Notes: generated by a model from the sequence alone, not told the origin. 64,000 bases of DNA from Theocolax elegans (GCA_026168455.1 CM047430.1:29603237-29667236), one strand, 5' to 3'. Positions 36,009 through 49,218 are shown, counted from the first letter of the stretch. Translations and numbers: made by a program.

Positions 36009-37776
36009 ATGCGATCTAGCTTTAGCGACAACATGGGGCCTACTGTCAAGGATTCGCCACCAAGCAGCCCTGGCTCCGAGAGCATGAGCAGCGTTGCTTC
36101 AGGCAGGCGTAAACGAAGAGGTAATGAACCCGGTACAACGAGTACCGCGTCCCAAGTATTCTCGCACTCCGGACAGTATACCTCGATGGAGTCGAAATAT
36201 CAGCCCAAAGAGGAGAAGGAACCCAAGATATTCGATAATGGAGTAAGCGCACCTCACATGCTCGGTAACCAATTGAACCCAGCCTCTTCGATGGCACAGA
36301 AAATGTCGGATACTCTTTCGCAAGAGATGAAGGCTCACTCAATTTTTACCGAAGCGAGTAACTCGGGGATGAATTTGGTTGGGCCACCTTTACACAGTAG
36401 AGTGATTGCATCAGCTAAAGCTAATCAAAATACTGGTAGTTCTCAGTCATTTTCTTCAATCTTTGCTGGAAATAATAATGCAAACGCGACTAGTAATTCT
36501 GGGGTTTTGGGTACCGGATCCATTCCCCAAACACTTGATCAGCTCCTGGAAAGGCAATGGGAGCAAGGCAGTCAATTCCTTATGGACCAAGCTCAACATT
36601 TTGACATCGCGTCATTGCTCTCGTGTTTACATCAATTAAGGGCTGAAAATTTAAGATTGGAAGAAAGCGTCAACAGTCTATTGCAGAGGAGAGATCATTT
36701 GCTTGCTGTTAATGCTAGGCTAGCTATTCCATTGACACCACCCTCAAATAATAGTAAGCTATGTGGAAAAATTAATTTTTATTAAGGATTGCAAAAATTA
36801 GTTTTACCAACAAATTAGTCTAATTATAATTAAATTTCTATAATTTAGATGAAACAAAATATTACATTAGTCTACTGCAATTTTTATAATTTATATACAA
36901 TTAGAATATTGTTGATTTTTCATTTTAGGTATTTTAAAGTTTTAATAACTTTAAAAATAAGAAGTTATATGTTGAGGAAAAGAAAATCTTCAAGATCCTA
37001 ACAATCTGACAGATTTTATAGTTGTTTTAACCAAAGAATGTTCAATTCTGTTTGTGTGTTTTTTTTATTTTAATATAATATATACACATTAAATTAATTA
37101 AATAAAACATAAATAAAAATGCTTTGGCTAAAACTCGATGTGAAACTTATCTGGCTATTCGGATCTGAGTACTAACTTCAATATCATAAATCGAGTCATA
37201 GAATCTTTTCCCATAATACAATTACACGGACAAGCAAAAATATAATTACTAAGTAAATTACACAATATATTATATATTATATTGTATAATTACAGTTATA
37301 AAATATGTTCATTTTAACATTTAATTAGTCATTTGAGCATATTAATAACAATAATTATTTTACATTTGCAGTATTTGATACAAGTGTAAGACAATAACAA
37401 AACTTAAATTATGTATCTTGAACAGTTGAAGAATCAAACTGAATTGTTTATAATGTTATTTAATTCTACTTTTTGTAAATTATGACATTCCTTTAAGAGG
37501 CATGTTAACTTATTATGTAATTATATCATAGGTAGTCATACGACTGTCGTTGAAAACGGATTACCGGTAAATTCTTCTGTTGATCCATCATCGCATTCGC
37601 AATTTACACACCGCACATCCGTAAACGCTCCACAGCAAAGTTCAACGATTCGACATGCATCCGGAACAACCAATTATCAAGGACAATCGAGCAACCTAAT
37701 CACGCAAAACAATTCAAATAATTCAAATTTAATAAGAAACACATCGGTCGACATGATGCGAAGCATCCAAAGATAA
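36009..37776 (+). CDS. Alh: AF10/MLLT10-like protein, OM-LZ isoform (Alhambra type)
   Basis: Chromatin cofactor of the AF10/AF17 family, 329 aa in two coding exons (36009-36753, donor A/GTAAGC; 37532-37776, acceptor ATCATAG; phase 1). An in-frame TAA directly precedes the ATG, so this start is real for this transcript. A basic GRRKRRG at 32-38 may be a nuclear localisation signal. The octapeptide motif-leucine zipper lies at about 176-240 (RQWEQGSQFLM, then LHQLRAENLRLEESVNSL); in the family this recruits DOT1L-type H3K79 methyltransferase. The rest is Ser/Asn-rich and looks disordered. The PHD/extended-PHD half of the family is missing and not found in the window. Either a separate upstream promoter makes the long form from far away or this locus encodes only the short form. 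Poly(A) signals lie at 37968 and 38321. Confidence 0.85.
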
Positions 37777-40700
37777 AAATATTATTTTAGTTTGCATTAC
37801 GTAATGATCTAACTAATTTTTACAATGTTACTTTTATATTATAGAAATTATTTTTTTTATGTTAATAATTAAGATCAGTAGAAACATTAGCATTGACAAT
37901 AGGTCAATCGCTACAAATATTTTTAATCTCTACCAAAAGTGTATTGAGACAAATGTACTTTTTCTTCATTAAACAATGTGTTTGTTTTAAATGTTAATTT
38001 TGAATTTAAAGTGTAGTCAAGTAAAATATAATTATGTTCTTAGTAGCATTTTCAATTCAATCATAGCTCACAGATTAAGTAAGATCACTATTAAAATTAA
38101 TATAAATTATAGAAATATTTGACGTAATCATTCTTTTTAATAGAATAATAGTATTGTTAAATGTAATTAATCAAGAAAAAATTTTACATCAATACCTTTT
38201 GTTTACAAGAAAGTCTGCAACGTATTTGTGATGTACTACTTTTTTAATAGTCTAAGTCCTAACAGAACTCTATAGGTATTGGTTTGCAAAAGTGTTTTGG
38301 ACATTTCATAAGTAAAAATTAATAAAGTCTCGAAGATGTATTAAATTTACACAGTCCTAAATAAGTAAATGTCGTGTTGATAAAGCACCGAAACATAATG
38401 TTTTATACTAAAGCTGCATTTTAGATGATCCTTCTATAATTTTGATAGTTGTTATTTGTGTAAAAAAATTCGATATAAAATATATACATACACTGCCGTC
38501 ACTTAAGCACTTAATCATTATTAGAACCACCAGTTTCCTTAAATGAACATCCTTTCCATTTTGTTAAATGACCGAATATTATATATATTAAATACAAAAA
38601 TACAAAAATTTCATAAGAATAATATTAATCAGTGGTATAAAAAAATAGATTACGAAGTAAGGATGTAATGTGAGCTTTGTAAAGATTTCTGAAACTATAA
38701 TTATTTTATATATATACCTTCGCGCTATAAAAATTTTTATATCTTAACAACTTACTAGCATAAACAAATTTTTTTGTATAATAAAAACGTAACTACATAA
38801 ATTGAAAAACAAACCATTTCTATGCAAATATTGCTAACTTAATTACTAGTTTTGGTGTCGCAGAACACTGCAATTATAACTAGTGAATAATGTTTAAATA
38901 CAATTAGTTTGTATGTAAAAAAATGATAAATCTTACAATCACGATGCAAACTAAAATGATAATGTCAATTAGAGTTAATATTATGTAAAAATTAAATTTA
39001 TTAATACTTTTTTTAATAATTCTAAAAAGATATACTGATACATTTTTATATCCTAGATAATTTTTTCAAATAAATTGATTTCTACTACATGTGCGAATTA
39101 TTATTTACTATTTTCAAACAAAAATAAGAATTTATGAACAGAATAATGTATATGGGGTAATCAAATGTACAAAAATAGATGAACAAAGAAACTAAAAACA
39201 AATTGTAGGAAGAGAGGAAGAGACGCCGAGTGCGCAAAATCGGACGAAAAACAATTTTGTAAAAAAGTGTGGAAGTGACCGCCTAACTTTTGGGAGTGTC
39301 ACGCGTCACAAATCTCTGCCAAGGTTCCTTTTGTTACGTATGCATCGTATACATTTAGGCCTCGTTTTTTGTAAACCGCCGACGATTCGCCGAAATGCCT
39401 AATCATCATCTACTTCGCGGTGACGAAGCGCGCGCTTGAGTTTTTCACTCGGTTTTTGTGGTTTGGGATTGGTTGATTTGCGTGGGTGAAACCACTCATT
39501 CTTCTGGTTTCTTTCTCCATTTGCAAATTAAAGTTCGAATGTTAGTTCTCTTTCTTGTAAATATACACAAGTATTTATAGTCATAGAATTGTAATTTTAT
39601 AATTCTTCATAGTTTTTCCTCTAATCGCATTCAACCTTATTTTGGTCATTTTATTAAAAATATTTTATAATTAACTTTTAAAATTTCCATAATTGATTTT
39701 ATGTTCGGTATAACAATCTTAGATATGTAAATTTTAAATAGAATATTTTATGTATCAAACGAATTCTACGTAAACAATACTTATTTACAATAATTCGCTA
39801 ATAAAAAAACAAGTACTTAGAAAGATTTCATAATAAACATTACATAATAATATTATCAAAACAGACCAGTGATTGATAAGAAAGAAACATGTAGGAATAA
39901 TATAAACTCTATTCTAATATAAATGCAATATAAATCTCAATATATTTTTGTAATGATTAATGATAAGTTTTTAAAATACTTTCCTGACACTATGCTATTA
40001 AAATTTAAACAAAAGAAAATGTTATTCTTAATATGTCATCCAAAATAATTATGCGTAATCAAAAACTTTATATTGTAATCAAGAGGATATGATTTTCCTT
40101 ATTTAATCTATCTGAATCGAATTTAGAAAATTGTTATATAAAATCTAGTTGGTAATCATCAACCACGACCTTAACCCCAAATTTCTTGATTATTTTTAGT
40201 ACTTTGCTGTCATATTCTTGAAACTTCTTATGTAATCTTATCTACATGTTAAAAGAAGGATGACAAATTTTTAATAAGTGAATAATACCGTAACCATATA
40301 CTTATTACCGAATGAACGATAATATAACATTATAACAATTATTAATAACGTACTAAAAATTTCAACACTCGGTGTATCGGTAAAATATGATTTTATTGAT
40401 CTATGCGGGCATCTATATGTATTTTTTTGCACCGAATTATACATCTAACTTGTAGAGTGAAATTTGCACATCGCTATAGCGATATAAGAAAAGGCACTAT
40501 TCGGCAACAAATAAGTTAATAATTGATATCGACATACTAAAGTATAAAATAATATAATGAAAATTATAGCTTTTATTTTTACAAAAGCTTGTATAAAATT
40601 TAGTTTTCATAAACATTAAGAATATTTTACCAAGTCTTTCAAATACAAATGTAAATATAAAAGAAAATTTGTTTAAAAGCAGAAACTACCGTTCATTTCT

Positions 40701-42285
40701 ATAAAGAAAATAATATATATTTCATGAAAGTTTTAATCAATTTCATTACTGTTTTTGCGTGTTACATTACGTGACCATAAAAATGTGAAACAACAAAAAT
40801 TAATGTGTAAATTATATGATTGCGGAAACTAATGACCGACTAGATTGTACATACAAAATTCTTGCTTCTCGAGTTTATCGCGAGGCAGTTCGATAATGTA
40901 AACTCGTCGAATAACAACAGAGTTTTTTTTCATCAACTTAGAATTTGTCATCATCTTGTCACGTGTTATATTATACGAATTAAACATCATAATTCTTATC
41001 TTTTAATTTTTAGAAAAATGCTTGACACATTGTTACTATTTAACATATTGTAATTTATTGAATTTAAATATAAAATCAATGGATCTACAAATGAATTTTT
41101 CTATATCTGTAAAATGATCTTATTATCACAACGATAATATACAGGATAATCGATAAGAACCGAAAAGAAAAATACTGGAATATAATCCGAAAATGTGATT
41201 AAGTTAAGAACTAAGGAAGTTGATATGCTTATCTTAGAGATGATTCAATGCATAAGACAGTTGCATGCAAGCAAATTTAAATTATTATATTTAATATATT
41301 ATATGTGGATCAAAATATAGAGTGGCAATAGCATAAGCTTTTTTTTTCGAATTTTGGGGTAAAAGATCGTCCTAAAATGAATCGATATTTAGTGTGAGAT
41401 GAGTAAATTAAAAGAATTTTCTAGTCCTGTAGGGATAAGATATATATATATATATCTTATACCCATACACCGAGATTATGGAGTTTTCGTTTTATGCGCA
41501 ATTTTATACAAACGAACCTATATTCTATGTATACATAAATTGTTGGTACGTTGGAAGAAAACGAAAAACTGTTTTGTTGGTAACACGGCATCCCCTTAAT
41601 GAAGTATATACAAATAAAATATCTTAAATTTACTTATACACGTCGATAACACGCACAAAATATTGTATACATAAAATTGTTTTAAACAAAGTATTACACA
41701 AGGTTTCATTGCTTTGTAGTCAAGGAAATATGCACTTTAAGCAATGCCTCATTTCTATATTTAATAGATTTATAGCGTATAGAGCGCACTATTAGAATCC
41801 TTAGAAGTTGTTGGAAAAAAACCGCAAATCCAAATCCGTCTCGAAATCTTAGCCTGAAATAGAAAAAAGGTATAGGACGACACAGGCCAACGAAGAAAGG
41901 GAAAATGTAGAATACGAAAAAAGTGCGCGCGGCAGTATCGAATTAGAAATCGGAGCTTCATACAGAAAACAAAGAATTTAGTTATTCACACAAGGGTGGT
42001 GATCGCATTACCATCAAAGCTATTTTAATTTCTATAACGTGTACGTATGTAACGAGATGCTTATAATATTTCCACCTTTTGGTATCACTTCTATACATGA
42101 AATTAGCTCTAATGTTAATATTAGTAGGTGTATAAATATAATTAAATGAATATTTTGAAAAATATCTTTTAGAAGAGTTCAATAAAGATGGTATTATTAT
42201 TGACGGTTAATCTACTATATTTTTACTTATGGACATAATGTTAGTATGCCATGATTAGCATAAAATATATACAACATAATAACCT
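37777..42285. other. 3' UTR of the AF10-like gene, then AT-rich intergenic
   Basis: ATTAAA at 37968 and AATAAA at 38321 are possible ends of the AF10-like transcript. A GC-richer block at about 39200-39540 (GCGGTGACGAAGCGCGCGC) stands out and may be a long 3' UTR or a regulatory element. A near-perfect 32-bp TA-rich hairpin lies at about 41432-41464. No coding gene was found. Confidence 0.4.
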
Positions 42286-42293
42286 TTAATCAT

Positions 42294-43081
42294 TTAACGG
42301 GGTGCCATAGTCAATATTTATCCTCCCTACCTTACCGGCAATCGTGTTTATTAGTAATAAATTTGTAAATAAAACAGTATGTGAAAAAATAAGAGAAGAG
42401 GCGCCTTCGTTTATGAATAATCTAACTGTGTGCTGAATTTCAGATTAAAATTATATTGCGTTTTTGAGAAAAGTCTTACCAAAAATCTGAACCTAACCTC
42501 AACGAGGTGAAAATATTTGATATTTTTGGTAAGACTTTTCTCGAAAACGCAATTATCTTTTAATCTAAAATTCAGCACACAGTTAGATTGTCAATAAACG
42601 AAGGCGCCTCTTCTCTTATTTTTTCACATACTGTTCTACTTTTTTTTTAATTAATCATCAAAAATTGAGTATGGAACCCCCTTAATCATTTAACGGGGTG
42701 CCATAGTCAATATTTATCCTCCCTACCTTACCGGCAATCGTGTTTATTAGTAATAAATTTGTAAATAAAACAGTATGTGAAAAAATAAGAGAAGAGGCGC
42801 CTTCGTTTATTAATAATCTAACTCTGTGCTGAATTTCAGATTAAAATTATATTGCGTTTTTGAGAAAAGTCTTACCAAAAATCTGAACCTAACCTCAACG
42901 AGGTGAAAATATTTGATATTTTTGGTAAGACTTTTCTCGAAAACGCAATTATCTTTTAATCTAAAATTCAGCACACAGTTAGATTGTCAATAAACGAAGG
43001 CGCCTCTTCTCTTATTTTTTCACATACTGTTCTACTTTTTTTTTAATTAATCATCAAAAATTGAGTATGGAACCCCCTTAT
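42294..43081. mobile_element. Tandem pair of TTAA-flanked fold-back MITEs
   Basis: Two 384-bp copies (42298-42681 and 42694-43077) separated by the 12-bp TTAATCATTTAA, which also precedes copy 1, so the repeat period is 396 bp. The ends are CGGGGTGCCATAG and, read from the right, GGGGGTTCCATACTCAA. Arms of about 100 bp (AGAGAAGAGGCGCC... against ...GGCGCCTCTTCTCT) fold around a centre with CTCAACGAGG. The TTAA flanks suggest piggyBac-type mobilisation; the right flank of copy 2 is TTAT. The copies are almost identical, so the tandem doubling is recent. Confidence 0.85.
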
Positions 43082-43650
43082 TTTTAATATAATATATCGA
43101 TATTGTACATACATTGTTTGAATAAGTAGTAATAAACTTTCGAAAACAATTGTATATTATTTATAGATGGTAAAAGAATTTATTGTTCGTCAAAAACTAG
43201 TTTAATGAAATAAAACTTCGATGTATATTATTTATGCAAAGATAAATGTAAGTTTTAATTTATATGCAATTCGTCGGCTTTGTGTGTAAAAATGCTATCG
43301 TTCCGGTTTCAAAAGCTATAAATTATACTGAATCGAAAAATGTTAACATTTTAAAATTTTGCTTCATAACAAAACTGTTGATTTAATTTTTTAATTATTA
43401 CTATATAATTTTGCTTGCATGATAGTTGCTTTACTTTTCTTTGTTAATTTTCTAAAAAGGGTTTATGATGCCCGCAATGTTAATTCCCTGGTAACTTACT
43501 ATTTTTTACTATTTTGTATTTTATACTATTTTTAAATTTTTTTTTTAACTTAATAATATTTTGAGAAAATTTTTAGAAAATTAAGAGATTTCACTAAATT
43601 AATTAAATCTTAAATATAATTAAACAGGAAATACAATTAAACATTTAGTA
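43082..43650. other. AT-rich spacer between transposons
   Basis: AT-rich; nothing recognised. Confidence 0.4.
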
Positions 43651-44331
43651 CACGGAGAGAAATAATTTGTAAATATTACAAAGCAGTTTGGTAAAAATTC
43701 CTAAACTCTCAAGTAATGTGGTAACAAACTGCGAATCTCGTAATTTTTACCAAACTAAATTGTAATTTTAATTTTTTTTTTAACATCAGAAAAAAAATTC
43801 TATTCCTCCCATATTATTTATTTTTGAGTTTATGTATATTATTCGAGTGTTATGGAAATTTTAAATATTTAAATGAAATTTAATTAGTGAAAAAAATTCT
43901 GGATGTCATCGGGATCGAACCTGCGAAGTTTGGGTTGAGAATCCAAGTCCTTACCATTGCGCCACCGCGTCACTTGCATGTGTTTCATCGAATCGTCCTT
44001 TTAAAGTAAACAAACGAACGACGCGATTCCAATAAAAATTTTATTTATCGCTTCTTTTCGGTATCTCGTGCTGTACTGTTGTTTATAGAATTTCGTAAAC
44101 AGTATAGGAAAAAATCAGAGTTAATGAAATTTACAAGCTTAATTGTAAAATTTAGTACGCTAACTCCACAAATTTTACTACATTTAGAGTAAATTTTACT
44201 ACATTTACTGTAAATTTTACTTAGCAGTTTGGTGATTTTTTCGGTTTTTTCGGTCTGTTACCACATTACTTGGGAGTTTGGGAATTTTTACCAAACTCCT
44301 TTGTAATATTTTCTAAATATTTCTCTCCGTG
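43651..44331. mobile_element. CACGGAGAGAAAT-ended MITE with embedded tRNA-like sequence
   Basis: A 681-bp element with inverted ends. CACGGAGAGAAATAATTTG on the left matches CACGGAGAGAAATATTTAG read from the right, continuing through ATATTACAAAG, GTTTGGTAAAAATTCC and AAGTAATGTGGTAACA (about 85 bp). TA lies on both sides. The centre holds a degenerate tRNA-like sequence and repeated ATTTTACTACATTTA words. No transposase is encoded. Confidence 0.8.
43900..43973 (-). pseudogene. tRNA-like sequence, Glu(CTC)-like, probably a pseudogene
   Basis: Read on the minus strand it has an A-box-like TGGCGCAATGG and a B box GGTTCGATCCC at proper spacing. The anticodon arm TTGG-ATTCTCAAC-CCAA would present CTC (Glu). 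The T stem has only two or three good pairs and the acceptor ends do not pair, so it is unlikely to be a working tRNA. It lies inside the MITE at 43651-44331; it may be captured DNA or the head of a tRNA-derived SINE. Confidence 0.4.
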
Positions 44332-44802
44332 TATATATATATATAATTAAGATGAGCGGGGTTATTATAACAGTGTTTAAGAAACGTGGGTTTAGTTATT
44401 ATCGCGTTCAAAATTTATTTTGGTATTTATTTTCGTAAAATAAAGATGTCTTACTATAAATATCTCTTAAATAGCGTAAGTCCCAGGTTTGAAACTTTAA
44501 AGGTATTTTAAACACAAGATAAGCTAACTTTTGGCTACAAATGCGCCGAGAAAAAAGTTATAGGTGTCAAAAGTTTGCCAGTTAGCAAAAACAGGTCCAT
44601 GTCCATAACTTTGGTCCAAATTAATAAAAAAAACATCTTATCTAGCCAAAAAAGTAGTTGTAGGATTTTAAAAACTATAATAGAAAACAATGACGTGCTT
44701 TCGAAATTACCAGATAAATAAAAAAAATTTGCCGTTTACATTTGATTTGGTAGAAGCTTTGCAATTATTTGTATTACATTATTTTGTTCTGAAAAGTTCT
44801 CA
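44332..44802. other. AT-rich spacer between two MITEs
   Basis: Starts with a short TA run. It holds sequence such as AAAAAAGTTATAGGTGTCAAAAG that looks like old repeat DNA, but no ends could be defined. Confidence 0.3.
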
Positions 44803-45323
44803 CACGGAGAGAAATTTCATAGTAAAAATGACTGTTTTTTCGAGTAACTAGGGGACATACTTAAATCTATTTGAAATTTCCTAACATTATTAACAATTTT
44901 TACTTTTTAATGCAGTAAAAAGTATTATACCTGATAAACAAATGACTTATGCATACATTTTTACTTTTTAAAACAGTAAAAAGTACTAGATATGCTAAAT
45001 AAGTGACTCGCGAGTCGCACCCGTCTCGATCCGAGTACAACTATTCGCATTAAAGGTTATGCTCGCGATACACGCACACTATTCATACGCACCGAGCCGC
45101 GCACACCGCGACTCGCGAGTCACTTATTTAGCATATCTAGTACTTTTTACTGTTTTAGAAAGTAAAAATGTATGCATAAGTCATTTGTTTATCAGGTATA
45201 ATACTTTTTACTGCTTTAAAAAGTAAAAATTGTTAATAATGTTAGGAAATTTCAAATAGATTTAAGTATGTCCCCTAGTTACTCGAAAAAACAGTCATTT
45301 TTACTATGAAATTTCTCTCCGTG
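44803..45323. mobile_element. CACGGAGAGAAAT-ended fold-back MITE with near-perfect arms
   Basis: A 521-bp palindromic element. Arms of about 213 bp differ at only about two positions and run from CACGGAGAGAAATTTCATAG to ACTCGCGAGTCGC. They enclose a GC- and CpG-rich loop (about 45018-45108). The first 13 bp equal the ends of the neighbouring element at 43651-44331, so both are likely moved by the same transposase. Nearly perfect arms mean recent insertion or arm conversion. Confidence 0.88.
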
Positions 45324-48307
45324 CGGGAAAACAAAGAAAATTATTTATAAACCAGGAATTAAAAGCATCAAATCAGAGAAGTACAGAATTTTTTGAAAAT
45401 AGACTATTCTAACGTTCTTTTTAAACCTAAAACATCTAGCTAGCCTAAATTTGAATTTCGTGGGCTGAAGCTTGGCAAACTCATTTTTTAATGTACTTCA
45501 AGAAAAAAGTACTCTGATAAAAAAAATGTCGAATTATGCACGATTTTGTCGAAATTTAATCAAATGCTCGCATGCATTCCCATATTGTGTGTATACATAT
45601 TCCCACATACTTACACACATATATGTATGTATAAGTTCATACACATAATGATAACAAACTCTAATCACCATCTGCATATTAAGGATATCGTTTCACGTGA
45701 CTTGTCTGTAAAGATATTTAATCTGAATCGCACAATTTGTTAGTGACTTGTTAATAATGCATAAAAAGCTAAAAATAAAAGTGTTGCGTCATCAGAGGCT
45801 TGGCACATATGTTAGACACATCAAGAGTTCTGTATAAGATGGACCATAGCTTAAAAATGACTCTAATATTTATGAGCTCCTTCGATGTGACTGGTTGATG
45901 CGACCATTCAAATGTATGCATAGTAAAATACATGTAAACATATTGTAAGCTTTATCCATTGTATATAGTAAATAATGGACTTCATTCGAAGTTAAAGTAT
46001 TTGTTCCAATTATACTCCACAGTTAGAACAAATGACTTGATATTTATATATAATTTTAAAATTCAGCGAAAAATCCTGTTATCGTGTGTATTTTTCCTCA
46101 AAGCACTTCGAATAATATTTAAAGATTTAATCAAGCGCTTAACAGAAAGTGTAAATTTTTATATATATGTACATATATATATATATACACATATATAGTA
46201 TTATTTTAAAAAATCAATTGTATTTATACATTTTTTAGAAACTCCAAGTTTATTTGATTGTAAAGAAATAACAATCAAAATTTTGGACTCCATCTCGCGG
46301 CACGCGAAAAGCTTCTCGTCTACGCTTGTGGGCGATATAAAAGTTACGAGCGCGCGAGCATAAACGCTGCCAGTCAAGTTCAAGGCCAGTATACGCACAT
46401 ATGTACATGAGGCAAGCTCCCTGTCGTCCCACCCTCGCTGCCTGCTTGGCTTCGCGCACACGCAGACGAGGAAGAGGATAGCGAAGCTCGCGGCTTTAGT
46501 CTATTCGTTTTTACGGCGCGAAGCTTGCGTTCTTTTTCGGAACATTCGTTGTACTCATTCGATTATATTTGATTCTAAAAAACTAATATTTTTTTATATT
46601 TACCATTTTTAATTGCATTTATTGCGTATAACGAATGAATATTATGTTGTTATTCCTAATATATTTACTTATGATCTAATGATTAATATGATTAATATGA
46701 GATAAATGAAAGCTCTTGGTGCAAGTGTATTTGAAATTTGTTAGAACATTAGGGCAGATTTAATTAGCGCAAATCCCTTTATTTCTAGATTTTTCAAAAA
46801 ATTCGAACGTTCTCTTTTAATTTATTTAATTATAGCCAAAACAATTTACTGGTCATTATTAACTCTATTGCGATTAATAAATTAGCACTTTTAAATAATA
46901 CTGTTTAAATAGTTTCAGGTTACAATATAATATTTTTTGCACAAACAATGAGAGTGATTAGGCCAAAAGTAGTTCTTCGATCGAAACTATTTCCTACGTC
47001 AGAAAATATGAAACCATTTTTTTAGAATTAGTATAAGTCAATTAAAAAATTGCATTTGATTTTTTCCATTTATTTCTTATGCAACATCTCTAATAATGTA
47101 TAGTAAATGAATTGATAAAATTAATTTGAACGATTCGTTTTATCAATCAATATATTTATTATTTTTCGGACATTTATAATTTTCATCTACATTCACTAAA
47201 TAAGAAATATAAATTAATAAATATTTATTTAATGAAATTAATATTGATTTATTAAATTTTTTTCAGAATTAAATGAAATTAGATTATAATTACAATTATA
47301 TTCTACTATACATTTTAATATTCTTTATATTTTTAATGAAATACATGTACACCAATTGTGAGTGCATTTTAAAATTTTAATTAAAATTAAAATAAAATTC
47401 AACAAAGTTACTGTAAAAATAAAATTTATCATATCTTTTGTACTGTATGATCACATAGTTATACAGACTTAACAAATATTTGCTATAAAATATTCAAATT
47501 TGACTATCCAATCACTAATTTCATTGTTATTTTTAGTAGTTGATAACACGTTACTGCACATTTTTTAATTTGATCGACAAATGTTACTTGAAATTGACAT
47601 TGACATTTTTTATCATTTGACTCGCTTTGAATAATAAAGAAAATTTGATTATCTGATTTTTATTAAAATATATGTAGTAATTTTAATATATAATTAGAAA
47701 AAACTACTATTAAACGTAACATAAAATACTCTAAATATATACCTTTACGTTACCACAAAATGTAGTATTTTTAATACAACATTTTTCCCAGTGTATAATT
47801 AAAATGTAAAAAAAGTTAAATTGCAAAATTTTTCTGTGCAATCATGAGAGCTACATTCATTACCTCGTTTATCTATAATGATAACAAGTATTATTCTTTA
47901 CTTGCAATATATTATATTTATTAGATAATATGAAAAGATAATTTTATTTTCTGTCATTATTTACACATGAAATTATGCTATTAAAATAAGATATGCAATT
48001 TAGGAGATAACATTTTAATTCTTAAATTCCATATGGGAATATTTTTTTACTACAAAAAGTAGTTGTGCTATTGTTAAAATTTAATAAACTAATGTTTAAC
48101 AATACGTTTATTCGCCGATACAAATATTTGCTAGCAAAATTCATTATAAATCTTAAATAATGTTATTTTAAATACTGTAAAGAGTATAAAAAACAAAGAT
48201 AGATACGTAATCGGCGCAAACCCGCTTTTGCGAATCGAAGAAACAATAAACAACGAAATAATCAATAAATCTATTTTTATCGAGCTCTTTCACTTTATCA
48301 AGTGTGC

Positions 48308-48351
<44 letters not shown>

Positions 48352-49218
48352 TTTCACTTAGTAAGAAGTTTTGTACATAATTCTTCTCTCCCATTACGAG
48401 CTATCAGTCCAAATCGTTGTTGGCCGAGCTTTATTTTTTCCTCTCTTATCGTGCAACCGGGCCTTGCATATAGATTTTGTGGTAACGAGCTGCACGAGGC
48501 ATGTACGATAAATTGACAAAATTCAACGCGGCACGCGCAAAAAATCTCCAAGCCGGTACGAGAGGTCTAGATAAAGTGTCATTGCTTCAAGGTAAATTGC
48601 AGAAATGTTAATGACCGATATATTCGGCTTTGGCGACGTCACCTTGCAGCCGAAATCTCGCTGAAAAATTCTCGATCAAGCTTTTTTATATTAGTAGAAC
48701 CGAGTACGTAAGATTTTCGGAAATTGCCACTTTTTCAAAAATGTCGCTTTTATGACTCGTCAGATGAATAAATATTTAATTAAGTGAGCGCGTTTTTTTT
48801 AATGTACACACGTACTTATCAATGCAAGGCAGTAATTTTTCGAATGACAATTATTCATATTCGTCTACAAATCGTATACATACAGTTAACTTTCTTAGAC
48901 TTATATAAATATTAATTTATTATAATTACTAAATTATAATTTTAATTATTTATGTTGCAACGAATACATCATTCCTTTCAATACAATATAGGAAACATAT
49001 ATGTGTTTGGAAAAATTCCAAATTTTTATTTAAACAATATGTATTAAAAGATAATTTGCAATTAAGTACACGTGGCTTAGGAATCCACATAATTAAAGGA
49101 CACAATTGTAAATTCATTATTTTATCAAATACTTTTTGAAAAATATTTTTGAAATTAATGAATATTTTGTAGTTGTCAAGTATCTGATCTTTTTTTAAAT
49201 TATAATTTACTATATGTA
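45324..49218. other. Intergenic region with a TATA-type promoter candidate and a TA microsatellite
   Basis: AT-rich. A CpG-bearing island at about 46270-46520 contains TATAAAAG at 46336-46343 followed by GCTGCCAGTCAAG about 30 bp later, an arrangement like a core promoter, but no gene follows that I can recognise. A (TA)20 tract lies at 48311-48350. The ORFs here are short, with no domains. Confidence 0.35.

Noticed and set aside
41432..41464. TA-rich hairpin as a miRNA or terminator
   Set aside because: Its stem is mainly a TA dinucleotide run, which forms hairpins by chance, and it matches no known miRNA.
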